64,000 nucleotides of DNA from CAZYSK01 sp964649415 (GCA_964649415.1 CAZYSK010000020.1:17977-81976); one strand, 5' to 3'; positions 50,163-59,067 are shown, numbered from the stretch's first letter. The notes: generated by a model from the letters alone, not told the origin. Translations and numbers: made by a program.

Positions 50163-52208
50163 GTGAGCATAGATTACGTTGTCAAACGAGATGGGGCAGC
50201 GGTGCCCTTTGACCGCAGGCGGATTGAGAGAGCGATCTATGCCGCCGCCCGAGCGGCGGGGGGCGGGGGTGGACAACGAGCCTCGGGCGGGCGTCAGTGG
50301 GCTGAGACGCTCTCCTGGGCTGTGACGGGTATCCTGGAGGAGCGCTTTGGCCAGGACGGCCACACGCCCCAGTTGGAGGAAATCCAGGACGTTGTCGAGG
50401 AAGTGCTGATCAAATCGGGCAGCCCACAGGTGGCCAAGGCCTACATCCTCTATCGCCAGAAGCGGGCCGAGGCTCGGGAAGCGCGGCAGATGCTGCTGGA
50501 CACGGAGAAGCTGGTCGAGGATTACCTCCAGCGCACCGACTGGCGGGTCAACGAGAACAGCAACATGAACTATTCCCTCCAGGGGCTCAACTTCTACCTC
50601 GCATCCTCGATCGCCGCTCGCTACTGGCTGCACAAGATCTATCCCCCCGAGGTGCAGCAGGCCCACGTCGAGGGGGACCTGCACCTTCACGATCTGGGGA
50701 TGCTCTCGGTGTACTGCTGCGGCTGGGATCTGCAGGATCTCCTGCTCCAGGGCTTCGGCGGTGTGTCCGCCAAGGTTGAGAGCAAGCCTCCGAGGCACCT
50801 GCGCACCGCCTTGGGCCAGTTGGTCAATTTCTTCTACACGCTGCAAGGCGAATCGGCCGGTGCAGTGGCGGTCTCCAACTTCGATACGCTACTGGCCCCC
50901 TTTGTGCGCTATGACGGGCTGGATTACCGGGCCGTCAAGCAAGCCATGCAAGAGTTCGTGTTCAACGTCAACGTGCCGACCCGCGTGGGCTTCCAGACGC
51001 CCTTCACCAACCTGACGATGGACCTTAACCCGCCGTCGACGCTGCGCGACTTGCCGGTGATCGTGGGCGGGGAGATGCACGCCGAGGCCTATGGTGAGTT
51101 TCAGCCCGAGATGGACATGCTCAACCGCGCGCTGGCCGAGGTGATGCTGGCCGGGGATGCGAGAGGCCGGGTTTTCACCTTCCCGATCCCAACCTACAAC
51201 ATAACCCGTGACTTCGATTGGGGGAACGCCAACCTGCAGCCGCTATGGGCGATGACGGCGCGCTACGGGATCCCCTACTGGGCCAACTTCGTCAACAGCG
51301 ACATGGACCCCGAGGATGCCCGCAGCATGTGCTGCCGGCTACGCCTGGATCAGCGCGAACTGCGCAAACGTGTCGGCGGGCTCTTTGCGGCCGCACCGCT
51401 CACCGGCTCGGTCGGCGTGGTGACGATCAATATGCCTCGTCTGGGACACCTGGCGCGCGACGAGACGGATTTCCTGGGGCGACTGGAGCAGTTGATGGAG
51501 ATCGCCCGCACCAGCCTGGAGATCAAGCGGAAGATGCTCGAAGCCTTCACAGGACGGGGTCTTTACCCCTACAGCCGTCACTACCTGCGGGGGGTGAAGG
51601 AGCGGTTTGGCTGTTGGTGGAGTAACCACTTCTCGACGATCGGGCTGATCGGGATGAACGAGGCATGTCGGAACCTGTTGGGAGTGAGCATCGCCCATCC
51701 GAAGGGGAAAGACCTCGCAGTGCGCACGCTGAGTTTCATGCGCGACGTACTGGCGCGCTTCCAGGTGGAGACTGGCCACCTCTACAATCTGGAGGCGACC
51801 CCGGCCGAGGGAGCCTCCTTCCGCCTCGCCCGCGCCGACAAGCAACGCTTCCCTGGCATCATGGCTGCTGGCTCTGAGCAGATTCCCTACTACACGAACT
51901 CCACACACCTGCCTGTGTCGTACACCGATGATCTGTTCGAGGTCCTGGATCACCAGGACGATTTGCAGGCCCTCTACACTGGCGGGACGGTGCTGCACGT
52001 CTTCCTGGGCGAGCAACTGAACGACTGGCGACAAGCGCGGCGCTTGGTGCGTGTCGTTGCAGAGAACTTTCACCTGCCCTACTACACGCTCACGCCGACG
52101 TTCAGCATTTGCCCGGTGCACGGCTACATCCCGGGCGAGCACACGTATTGTCCTTACGAACACACGCCCGAGGAACTGGCGCGTTTTGGCGTGGTGGTGG
52201 ACGGATAG
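50163..52208 (+). CDS. nrdD: Anaerobic (class III) ribonucleoside-triphosphate reductase, large part without the glycyl-radical tail
   Basis: 681 aa from GTG 50163; longer upstream readings overlap cobU and are not needed. An N-terminal ATP-cone (about 4-95) is followed by the catalytic barrel with SMCCRLRLD, TGSVGVVTINMPRLGH and the near-C-terminal FSICPVHGYIPGEHTYCP. A normal NrdD continues into a CxxC half-site and RxxGY glycyl-radical loop; this ORF stops after VVVDG without them. The missing piece is the next ORF, in another frame. Reduces NTPs to dNTPs anaerobically and needs NrdG for the radical. Confidence 0.92.
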   Translation: MSIDYVVKRDGAAVPFDRRRIERAIYAAARAAGGGGGQRASGGRQWAETLSWAVTGILEERFGQDGHTPQLEEIQDVVEEVLIKSGSPQVAKAYILYRQKRAEAREARQMLLDTEKLVEDYLQRTDWRVNENSNMNYSLQGLNFYLASSIAARYWLHKIYPPEVQQAHVEGDLHLHDLGMLSVYCCGWDLQDLLLQGFGGVSAKVESKPPRHLRTALGQLVNFFYTLQGESAGAVAVSNFDTLLAPFVRYDGLDYRAVKQAMQEFVFNVNVPTRVGFQTPFTNLTMDLNPPSTLRDLPVIVGGEMHAEAYGEFQPEMDMLNRALAEVMLAGDARGRVFTFPIPTYNITRDFDWGNANLQPLWAMTARYGIPYWANFVNSDMDPEDARSMCCRLRLDQRELRKRVGGLFAAAPLTGSVGVVTINMPRLGHLARDETDFLGRLEQLMEIARTSLEIKRKMLEAFTGRGLYPYSRHYLRGVKERFGCWWSNHFSTIGLIGMNEACRNLLGVSIAHPKGKDLAVRTLSFMRDVLARFQVETGHLYNLEATPAEGASFRLARADKQRFPGIMAAGSEQIPYYTNSTHLPVSYTDDLFEVLDHQDDLQALYTGGTVLHVFLGEQLNDWRQARRLVRVVAENFHLPYYTLTPTFSICPVHGYIPGEHTYCPYEHTPEELARFGVVVDG

Positions 52209-52228
52209 ACTGACGAAAGGAACGCGAA

Positions 52229-52429
52229 ATGGAGAGCAAAGACCCGAGACCGGAGACAGGGCAGGCGGAGTTGAAGGTGCCGTGCGAGGTGTACTCCCGC
52301 ATCGTCGGCTACCTGCGGCCCGTGCAGAACTGGCACGCGGGCAAGCAGCAGGAGTTTCGCGAGCGGAAGCTGTTTCAAGTGTCTGACACGGCTGTCCAGG
52401 ATGAGGGATCGGGGCCGGAGCAGGTGTGA
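52229..52429 (+). CDS. Separate glycyl-radical domain of class III ribonucleotide reductase
   Basis: 66 aa, 20 bp after nrdD with its own AAAGGA and ATG. It contains PCEVYSRIVGYLRPVQNW then GKQQEFRER, which is the C-terminal glycyl-radical region of NrdD (radical Gly in RIVGY). The single Cys in PCEVYSR corresponds to the last zinc-site cysteine region, while the other cysteines are in the large ORF. The 16-residue acidic and basic head has no counterpart in one-chain NrdD. By analogy with GrcA/YfiD, the spare radical domain for pyruvate formate-lyase, it should dock on NrdD. nrdG overlaps its stop by 4 bp. Confidence 0.85.
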   Translation: MESKDPRPETGQAELKVPCEVYSRIVGYLRPVQNWHAGKQQEFRERKLFQVSDTAVQDEGSGPEQV

Positions 52430-53124
52430 GACTGAAGGGCTGGGTGCGGACGTCTCTGATTGATTTCCCCGGCCACATCGCCACCGTTCTTTTCACTGGC
52501 GGCTGTGATTTTCGTTGCCCGATGTGTCACAACGCCGATCTGGTGCTGCGGCCTCAGGACGTACCCGATCTGCCCGAAGAGGAGGTGTGGGCTTTCCTGT
52601 CCCGACGGGCGGGGTTGCTTGACGGTGTCGTGATCACCGGCGGGGAACCCACGCTTCAACCTGATCTGATCCCATTTGTCCGGCAGATACGGGCACTGAG
52701 CCTGAATGTCAAACTAGACACCAACGGCTACCGGCCAGACGTGTTGGCGGCGTTGCTAGGTGACGGATTGGTGGATTACGTGGCGATGGACGTGAAAGCG
52801 CCGCCGGATAAGTATCCCTGCTTGACCGGGCTGCCCGACCTGGATGTCGCGCGCGTGGGACGAAGTGTCGCCTTGCTGCGGGGGAGTGACATCTCATATG
52901 AGTTCCGCACGACGGTCGTTCCGGGGTGGCTGGCCGAGACGGACATTGAGGAAATCGCTCGCTGGGTCTCCGGGGCACAGCGGTACGTCTTGCAGCAGTT
53001 TCGGCCGTTTCACACCCTGGACCCGGTGCTGGAGCAGGTAGCCCCGTATCCGGCAGATAAACTGTATGAGATGGTGCGGCGCGCTGCCCGCTGGGTGGCC
53101 CAGGTTGCGGTGCGGGGAGTATGA
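52426..53124 (+). CDS. nrdG: Anaerobic ribonucleotide reductase activating protein (radical SAM)
   Basis: 232 aa from GTG 52426. The radical SAM cysteine motif is CDFRCPMC (C-x3-C-x2-C) in TGGCDFRCPMCHNADL, followed by VVITGGEPTLQP and KLDTNGYRP. It uses a [4Fe-4S] cluster and SAM to create the glycyl radical, here on the small separate protein. The GTGA overlap with the 66-aa gene supports joint production. Confidence 0.92.
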   Translation: MRLKGWVRTSLIDFPGHIATVLFTGGCDFRCPMCHNADLVLRPQDVPDLPEEEVWAFLSRRAGLLDGVVITGGEPTLQPDLIPFVRQIRALSLNVKLDTNGYRPDVLAALLGDGLVDYVAMDVKAPPDKYPCLTGLPDLDVARVGRSVALLRGSDISYEFRTTVVPGWLAETDIEEIARWVSGAQRYVLQQFRPFHTLDPVLEQVAPYPADKLYEMVRRAARWVAQVAVRGV

Positions 53125-53144
53125 TCTTCGGGAAGGGAACCGGC

Positions 53145-53173
53145 TTGCGTTTGATCGCCGGTGATGCTAGAAT
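53145..53173 (+). promoter_or_regulatory. Promoter of the small zinc/iron protein gene
   Basis: TTGCGT 53145-53150, 17 bp, TAGAAT 53168-53173 with an upstream TGATGC. Confidence 0.55.
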
Positions 53174-53257
53174 CACCCGTGTACACGGCGGATCCACACC
53201 CCGATTGGCGGCGGTGTTCGGAGCCAATCTCAGAACATGGAAAGGAGAGTACGGGAA

Positions 53258-53440
53258 ATGACGACATGTCATGAGATGCGACTGGGGCAGGTCTACGTCT
53301 GCGAGGATTGCGGCCTTGAACTCAAGGTCGTCAAGGAGTGCAAAGAGGTCGGCCTGCCGGAGGATGAGTGCTCGTGCGCGGTGCACGGCGGGTTCGCGTG
53401 CTGCGGCGAGCCACTGAAGTTGAAGGAAGAGGACGCGTAG
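53258..53440 (+). CDS. Small desulforedoxin-like cysteine-rich protein
   Basis: 60 aa from ATG 53258, with AAAGGAGAG at 8-9 bp; ATG 53237 has no ribosome-binding site. The motif YVCEDCGLELKVV followed later by ACCGEPLKL resembles the desulforedoxin/desulfoferrodoxin N-terminal metal site (CxxC...CC). Extra cysteines (EC, CSC) lie between. Probably binds iron or zinc; perhaps an electron or oxidative-stress protein. Own promoter and terminator, so it is a single-gene unit. Confidence 0.7.
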   Translation: MTTCHEMRLGQVYVCEDCGLELKVVKECKEVGLPEDECSCAVHGGFACCGEPLKLKEEDA

Positions 53441-53462
53441 TTCGATAGGTAGGCAAGTATGA

Positions 53463-53492
53463 GGGGCGAAGCCACGGCTTCGCCCCTTGTCT
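53463..53492 (+). terminator. Intrinsic terminator
   Basis: ggggcgaagcc / ggcttcgcccc followed by ttgtcttt, 23 bp after the small protein's stop. Confidence 0.75.
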
Positions 53493-53612
53493 TTCGGAGT
53501 GGCACAGGACGGAGCGGCACGATCGACGGAGCGGCACGATCCGCCCCATCCAGCTTGCCGCCGCAGCCGTGCCGGCGCAGGTGGACGGTGAATCAGGCTC
53601 TGCAAAAGGCAT

Positions 53613-54287
53613 CTATTCCTCGGCTGCCGAAAGCTCGTCGAGAAACATCGCGTACTCTACCGTGCCACCTGGCTCGACGATGACGAAATCCTCATCCCAC
53701 TTCCCCTCGACCAGTTTCCTGATCAGTGCGCTGGATCCCGGGATCTCCTCAAACGTCAGGCCGAAGAAATCAGCCTGCTGTTGCGCGTAGATTCGATACT
53801 TGTCCAGGTCGGGATCCCCCGTGTCGATCAATGCCAACCGCGTGTAGTTCTGGATGACGATCTTCTCTAGGTAGTAGGCCTCATCGTGGCCGAATCTCTC
53901 CCGCAGCTTCAGATACTCGGTGTAGGGGTCGTCGCCGCACTCGATCCAGCCCTTCGTCAGGTAAAACGTCCCCGGTGCTTTGTGACACTGCCGGAGGTAT
54001 TCCGCTCTGGAACCCAGACACAGAGCGACGCAGTCGTCCACTTTGGGGATGACGAGCCTGAACCGCCGCGCCTTGAGGCCAACTGTCCCTTTGGCGCACA
54101 TCCCGTAGCCGAACAGAATCGTGTCCACGTCCTCCTGGGTTGCGTCGATCTCGCTCTGTAGTGCTTCGTGGAGCCTCTCCGGCATGAGGTGGAGGCCGAA
54201 CTCCAGGAACTTGCGTGGCATATCGGGGGGAATCAAGCCCCGGAGTTCCTCCTTGACGGTCTCGCATGCGATGATTTTGACTCGCAA
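53613..54287 (-). CDS. DUF1638 family protein
   Basis: 224 aa. TTG 54287 (MRVKIIACET) is favoured, with GAGGTG at 8 bp; the in-frame ATG at 54323 adds 12 residues unlike the family. The N-terminus IIACETVKEEL, the LFGYGMCAKGTVGL block and the DDCVALCLGS block fit DUF1638. Such genes often neighbour corrinoid methyltransferases and are of unknown function. Last gene of the methyl-transfer operon. Confidence 0.8.
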   Translation of the reverse strand: MRVKIIACETVKEELRGLIPPDMPRKFLEFGLHLMPERLHEALQSEIDATQEDVDTILFGYGMCAKGTVGLKARRFRLVIPKVDDCVALCLGSRAEYLRQCHKAPGTFYLTKGWIECGDDPYTEYLKLRERFGHDEAYYLEKIVIQNYTRLALIDTGDPDLDKYRIYAQQQADFFGLTFEEIPGSSALIRKLVEGKWDEDFVIVEPGGTVEYAMFLDELSAAEE

Positions 54288-54335
54288 TCCTCGTTCACCT
54301 CGACGGTTTGGGGTATGTGGCACGCGGCTGGCATG

Positions 54336-55190
54336 CTATCGAGAGCGCGTCGAACGGTAGTAGCGCATGTAGCGCCGCGTGTGCCTATCATATCCCAGAA
54401 ACACGTCGCCCGCAAGCAGGGCAAAGCGCAGTCCTGTGTCCGTTGGGTCGGTGATGGGGATGTTCATCCCCATGGCTGATGCCACGGCGATGAAGCTGGC
54501 GTTGAGTACCGGGCGTGCCGGCATGCCGAAGCTGACGTTGCTGGCTCCCCCTGTGATGTTATTCTCGGGGAACGCCTCGCGCAGGAGACGGACGGTCTCC
54601 AGTGCTACCCGCGCGGCCTGGTCGTCGGCACCCACCGTCATGACCAAGGGGTCGAAGACGACGTCATGCGGCTGGAGGCCTGCCTGGACGGCCGCCTCAA
54701 GCGCGCGGTGGGCGGCCTGGAGTCGCGCTTCTGCAGTAGGGGGGATGCCTTCCTGACCCATGCACAGCGCGATTACCGGCAGACCGCGTTCGGCCACGAT
54801 GGGCAAAATCTCCGTGAGCGCCTTGTCCTCGGCACTGATCGAGTTGATCAGTGGCCGGCCCGGACACGCCGCCAGCGCGGCTTCCAGCGCGGCCGGGACG
54901 CGGGTGTCTATGCACAGAGGCACGTCTACCGCTCCAGCGGCTGCGCGCACTGCCTTGGGCAAGGTGGCGACCTCGTCAATCCCTTTGCCGCCGACGTTGA
55001 TGTCGATGACGTCAGCGCCTGCCGCGGCCTGCCGTCGAGCTTCCTCCGCGATGTACTCCCACTCGTGGTCCAGCAGTGCCTGGCGAAGCCTGCTCTTGCC
55101 GCTGGGGTTGATCCGCTCGCCGATGATGCGCGCCGTGTCGAGCGGGTCAACCTCTATGGGATTACCTGTGCCTTGGAGGATCGTCGTCAT
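54336..55190 (-). CDS. Methyltetrahydrofolate:corrinoid methyltransferase (pterin-binding, AcsE/MtgA/MtvA-like)
   Basis: 284 aa from ATG 55190; GTG 55196 or 55199 are possible. It has the pterin-binding TIM-barrel signatures IIGERINPSG, ADVIDINVGGKGID, LCIDTRVPAAL, LINSISAED and TGGASNVSFGMP. It moves a methyl group between the corrinoid protein (next but one upstream) and tetrahydrofolate, without the B12-binding parts of methionine synthase. The direction here is probably from methyl-corrinoid to folate, feeding the Wood-Ljungdahl methyl branch. Confidence 0.88.
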   Translation of the reverse strand: MTTILQGTGNPIEVDPLDTARIIGERINPSGKSRLRQALLDHEWEYIAEEARRQAAAGADVIDINVGGKGIDEVATLPKAVRAAAGAVDVPLCIDTRVPAALEAALAACPGRPLINSISAEDKALTEILPIVAERGLPVIALCMGQEGIPPTAEARLQAAHRALEAAVQAGLQPHDVVFDPLVMTVGADDQAARVALETVRLLREAFPENNITGGASNVSFGMPARPVLNASFIAVASAMGMNIPITDPTDTGLRFALLAGDVFLGYDRHTRRYMRYYRSTRSR

Positions 55191-55211
55191 GCTCACCACT
55201 GTCTCCGGCTA

Positions 55212-56495
55212 TCACTCGCGTGCCTTGAAGATGACGTCGGCTTCCGGCTGGCCCCTTAGCCATTCGTCGAACGGTTGGAAGGCCGGCGGCTCGACCTTGA
55301 TGGACGAGAGATCCTCCGCGATTGGGTACCGGCCCAGCGTATGCACCGCGTGCACGGCGGTGTGGATGTTGATGGGCGGGGCGTCTGCGGGGACGTTGGC
55401 GATGAAGAAGACCAGCCTGCCATCCCGGCCCATGATGTCGATCCACTCGCGGATCTTGTCCACGATTTGCTTGGGGGTGCTGTCGCGCATAAACCGTCCG
55501 TTCAGGGAGGCATAAACGGGCAGCTTGCGACGCCGCGTGCCGTGCTCGACGGCATACTCCTGCAGCCACTCCATGGGCCAGTCCTGCGTGCGTCCCATCC
55601 CCGAGAAGGCCACGTTTATGAACATCGTCTTGCGTGCGGTCTCCCAACACCTGAACATGATCTCTTTGTCGAACTTGGCCGGGTCCTCTTCACAGTAGTC
55701 ACAGGCGGCCAGGCCGGCTGAGACTGTCATGCCCAGCTCTTTCTTTCCGCGCTCTGTCAGGCGCTTAGCGGAGGGCACGACCCACTCGTCCACCAGGTCC
55801 GGTGTCAGGTTCGGGAAAGCGGCCCAGGCGTCTGCCCCCAGCGTCTGCTTGACGCCGGGCTGCTCTGATTGCGCCTTCAGGTACGGGAAGATAGCCTCGT
55901 TCTCGGCAAAGTCGAACAACTCCTGGGCGAGCACCCGGTCGCGCTTCAGCGCCCGCACGGCTCCGGGATAGCCCATTGCCTGGCAGATGAAACTGAAAGG
56001 TGAGCAGAAGAACCCTGCCGCGAATGGGCCGGAGGCATTTTCACAGATCAGGCGCGCTACCTCTACTCCCATCGGGATGCGCCCTTTGGACGGATCGAGT
56101 GACCCGATCTTGTCCAGGTCACCGGGTTTCTCGATCAGCGGGTGATTGGTGTCCACCGTAGGCATGGCGTTGTCACTGTAGATGAACTTGGCCCCCAAGG
56201 CCTCGACCTCGAAGTTGTACGTGTCCGGGATGATCGTGTACGTGTCGAAGCCGTACCACTTGTCCACGGCGAGCTGTCCGGCGACCAGCAACTCGGCGTC
56301 GTAGTAGTACTTGTGAGCCGGGACTTGGGCCAGCGTCATCGCGTGGTCGTGGATTTGCGGCCCCATGAAGGGGACCACATCTCCGTGCTTGCCCATCAAC
56401 ATGGCAAAAACGCGCCCGGCGGGGCTCAATTTGCCGATACGCAGGCCGTTGCCGTACAGTAACCCGTGAACGATCTGAAAGGTTGTGCTAGCCAT
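55212..56495 (-). CDS. Uroporphyrinogen decarboxylase-family corrinoid methyltransferase
   Basis: 427 aa, starting 3 bp after the corrinoid-protein stop. UroD-fold features in order: FMGPQIHDHAMT, FYDTYTIIPDTY-like DTYTIIPDTYNFE, GFFCSPFSFICQAMGYPG and GLAACDYCEED. It is longer than true HemE (about 350) and lies in a corrinoid operon, so it groups functionally with MtaA, MtbA, CmuA and O-demethylase methyltransferases rather than heme synthesis. It probably carries the methyl group from an unknown donor onto the corrinoid protein. Zinc ligands cannot be assigned with certainty. Confidence 0.82.
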   Translation of the reverse strand: MASTTFQIVHGLLYGNGLRIGKLSPAGRVFAMLMGKHGDVVPFMGPQIHDHAMTLAQVPAHKYYYDAELLVAGQLAVDKWYGFDTYTIIPDTYNFEVEALGAKFIYSDNAMPTVDTNHPLIEKPGDLDKIGSLDPSKGRIPMGVEVARLICENASGPFAAGFFCSPFSFICQAMGYPGAVRALKRDRVLAQELFDFAENEAIFPYLKAQSEQPGVKQTLGADAWAAFPNLTPDLVDEWVVPSAKRLTERGKKELGMTVSAGLAACDYCEEDPAKFDKEIMFRCWETARKTMFINVAFSGMGRTQDWPMEWLQEYAVEHGTRRRKLPVYASLNGRFMRDSTPKQIVDKIREWIDIMGRDGRLVFFIANVPADAPPINIHTAVHAVHTLGRYPIAEDLSSIKVEPPAFQPFDEWLRGQPEADVIFKARE

Positions 56496-56498
56496 CTC

Positions 56499-57143
56499 TC
56501 ATCCTCCCGCCAACTCAAGGGCCTTGTGCATGGCGTCCAGGGCATCTTTGCCCCAGGCATCGGCGCCGACCTCGTCGGCGAATTCCTGACTCGTGGGCAC
56601 ACCGCCGACCATGACCTTGACGCCGTCGCGCAGGCCCTGGCTTTCGAGTTCCGCGATGATCGTCTTCATCTCCAGCATGGTCGTCGTCATGTAGGCGCCC
56701 ATGCCGACGATGTCGGGTTTGTGTTCCCTGACAGCCTCGATGAACTTCTCGCTGGGCACATCTATGCCCAGGTCAACCACCTCGAAGCCTGCTGATTGGA
56801 GCATAGCGGTGACCAGGCTCTTACCCAGGTCGTGCATGTCTCCTGCCACGACGCCAATCACAAACTTCGCGTTGCCATGCCCACCGGTGCCTTGTCGCAG
56901 GAGAGGTTCCAGTGGCACCATCCCTGCCTTGAAGGCATCGGCTGCGAGGATCACGTCTGGGAGGAAGTACTCGTTAGCTCTCCAGAGTTCACCAGTCTTG
57001 ACGATTCCCGCGACCATGCCCTTTTGCAGGATGTCGAGCGGAGGTAAATCAGCCGCCAGGGCCTGTCCGGCAAGTCGTGCGGCTTCCTCCTCCTCTCCTT
57101 CAACGACGGCATCTACGATCGCCTGAAAAATCTCTTCACTCAT
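56499..57143 (-). CDS. Corrinoid-binding methyl-carrier protein (MtaC/MtbC/MttC-like)
   Basis: 214 aa from ATG 57143, with a perfect AAAGGAGG site. An N-terminal four-helix cap (about 1-90) is followed by a Rossmann B12-binding domain with DMHDLGK (His104 as lower cobalt ligand), GMGAYMTTTM and KVMVGGVPTSQEFA. It shuttles the methyl group between the UroD-family enzyme and the folate methyltransferase. Its cap-plus-Rossmann unit is paralogous to the C-terminal half of the regulator at 59269-60597. Confidence 0.92.
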   Translation of the reverse strand: MSEEIFQAIVDAVVEGEEEEAARLAGQALAADLPPLDILQKGMVAGIVKTGELWRANEYFLPDVILAADAFKAGMVPLEPLLRQGTGGHGNAKFVIGVVAGDMHDLGKSLVTAMLQSAGFEVVDLGIDVPSEKFIEAVREHKPDIVGMGAYMTTTMLEMKTIIAELESQGLRDGVKVMVGGVPTSQEFADEVGADAWGKDALDAMHKALELAGG

Positions 57144-57237
57144 AGCGCTGCCTCCTTTGCTCAATTCCACTATGTGGTGCCTCGCATCGTGCAAATTGGC
57201 ACAGTCTGCCCTGGTACGCCGTCGCGGCTCAGACGTT

Positions 57238-59067
57238 CTACAGCGGCGGAAGGCGTACTCCCCTTGCCAGGTACTTGTTGAAGCCTGGGTAGATGGCCAG
57301 TTCGAGATACCCGATCCGGTGTGCCAGGTCAGCCGCTCGGCGCCGGACGTGTGTTGAGGCGAGCATCATGCGCGCACCGTCGCCAGCGGCGTTGCCGACG
57401 GCGTGCACGCGGGCCAGGGGCACATCGGGGAGCAGACCGATGCGCGTCGCCTTGACCGGGTCCAGATAGGTGCCGAAAGCCCCGGCAATCAGCAACTCGT
57501 CGATGTCTGCCCCTGTGATACCCAGGTAGTCCATCAGGATCTCGATACCGGCTCGAATCGCGCCCTTGGCGAGCAGAACCTGGTCGATGTCCTCCTGGCT
57601 GATCGTGATGTCGCGCCGGGCTTCGCTCCCGTTTGTCAGCAGGAACGTGGGCAGCTCGTTGTCACCGCACCGTACGCCCGGCATGCCCTTCGTGATGCGC
57701 CCGCGCTCGTTGATGATGCCCACCCTGCGCATCTCCGCCAGTGCGTCCAGAATGCCGGAGCCGCAGATGCCGGCCGCCGGCCTGTCGCCGATCACATTGC
57801 AGTCGACGCGCCCATCCTCGGTGATGCAGACCCGCTCGACGGCACCCGGCGCGGCGCGCATCCCGTGGCGGACGTGGGCCCCCTCGAAGGCCGGCCCCGA
57901 TGCAGTCGAGCAGGAGACGATCTGCCCCCCGGCCTCAATGGCGATCTCCGTGTTGGTGCCGATGTCAATGCCCAATCTCGTCCTGCCGTCCTGGCCAAAG
58001 CCTGCCGCCAGCAGGAACGCCAGATGGTCGGACCCGACGAATCCGGCGATGGGAGGCGGGAGATAGACGTGAGCGCCAGGCGCTGTGCTCAGGCCGATCT
58101 GCCATGCCCTGGCGTCAAGGGGAACACTGAGCGCTGGCACGAAAGGCGACAGAGCCAGCGGACGCACGGGCAGGTTCAACATCAGGTGGTGCATGCTTGT
58201 GTTGCCGACCATGCACACGTCGAGTATGTGCTCAGTTGCCAAACCCTGCGAGGCGCACAGCTCGTTCGCAGTGGCGTTGATGGCCTCGATCACCGCCTGC
58301 TGCATCTGTGCGGCGTTTTCCGGGGCGACCATCGTTGCCTCAAGGCGGGACATGACGTCCTCGCCATAGGCGATCTGGGGGTTCATCACCCCCTTGGCGG
58401 CGATTGTCTGGCCCGTCTCCAAATCCACCAGGTAGCAGGCCAGTTTGGTCGTTCCTACGTCCACAGCCAGCCCGGGCGCCCGGGGTAGGGACCCCGGATA
58501 GGCGGCAACGATCTCATCTCCGCGCAGGGCGACCGATACCCGCCACTCTCCCTCTCGAAGCGCCTTGCAAAGCGATCTGAGCGCCGGCAGGTCGACGCGC
58601 GTGGCTCCGACGTCGTGCTCTCGGCGTAGCGCATCCGTAACCCGCCCGAGGTCGGCTGCCGGATCGGCCAGCGATGGCGAGACGGTCGTGACCGGAAGCA
58701 CGTCCACCACGGGACAGGACTCGACGTGCGAGGCTGTGCCAGCGAGTTGGATGACCTGGCTTTCTGTCAGTGACGTAGCCGGCACGTACACGGAGACGTC
58801 CGCCGACACGGTGGTACGGCAGGCCAAGCGCCAGCCATCGGCGAGTTGCTTTTCGCTGAGCAGACCGCGCTCTGCCTGGCTCAGCGGCGAGATCCCATCC
58901 CGTTGAGCGCGCCCGAGAACGCGGACCAGGCATTTGCCACAGATGCCCTTGCCCCCGCACTCGGCCCTCAGGCTCAGGCCGACCTGACGGGCCGCGGCGG
59001 AGACGGTCAGCGCATCTTCGCACAAGAGACGGATTCCAATAGGCTCGAAATCGATCGTGTAGGTCAC
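57238..59067 (-). CDS. RACo-like reductive activator of corrinoid proteins (2Fe-2S ferredoxin plus DUF4445 ASKHA ATPase)
   Basis: 609 aa from GTG 59067 (AAGG upstream). Residues 1-90 form a plant-type [2Fe-2S] domain with Cys37, Cys43, Cys46 and Cys83 (ECGGKGICGKC...LACRT). A linker leads to an ASKHA ATPase with AVDVGTTKLA (about 201) and LGIDIGTNTEIAI, plus LLIAGAFGTYLDP. RACo proteins use ATP to push electrons to the low-potential Co(II) state and rescue oxidised corrinoid proteins. It sits directly upstream of the corrinoid protein. Confidence 0.9.
   Translation of the reverse strand: MTYTIDFEPIGIRLLCEDALTVSAAARQVGLSLRAECGGKGICGKCLVRVLGRAQRDGISPLSQAERGLLSEKQLADGWRLACRTTVSADVSVYVPATSLTESQVIQLAGTASHVESCPVVDVLPVTTVSPSLADPAADLGRVTDALRREHDVGATRVDLPALRSLCKALREGEWRVSVALRGDEIVAAYPGSLPRAPGLAVDVGTTKLACYLVDLETGQTIAAKGVMNPQIAYGEDVMSRLEATMVAPENAAQMQQAVIEAINATANELCASQGLATEHILDVCMVGNTSMHHLMLNLPVRPLALSPFVPALSVPLDARAWQIGLSTAPGAHVYLPPPIAGFVGSDHLAFLLAAGFGQDGRTRLGIDIGTNTEIAIEAGGQIVSCSTASGPAFEGAHVRHGMRAAPGAVERVCITEDGRVDCNVIGDRPAAGICGSGILDALAEMRRVGIINERGRITKGMPGVRCGDNELPTFLLTNGSEARRDITISQEDIDQVLLAKGAIRAGIEILMDYLGITGADIDELLIAGAFGTYLDPVKATRIGLLPDVPLARVHAVGNAAGDGARMMLASTHVRRRAADLAHRIGYLELAIYPGFNKYLARGVRLPPL

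Noticed and set aside
52180..52240. Simple frameshift splitting NrdD
   Set aside because: The small ORF has its own ribosome-binding site, ATG and a distinct N-terminal head, and nrdG is coupled to it, so a real split is more likely; raw reads would settle it.
55212..56495. HemE of heme biosynthesis
   Set aside because: Length and operon partners (corrinoid carrier, RACo, folate methyltransferase) point to corrinoid methyl transfer.
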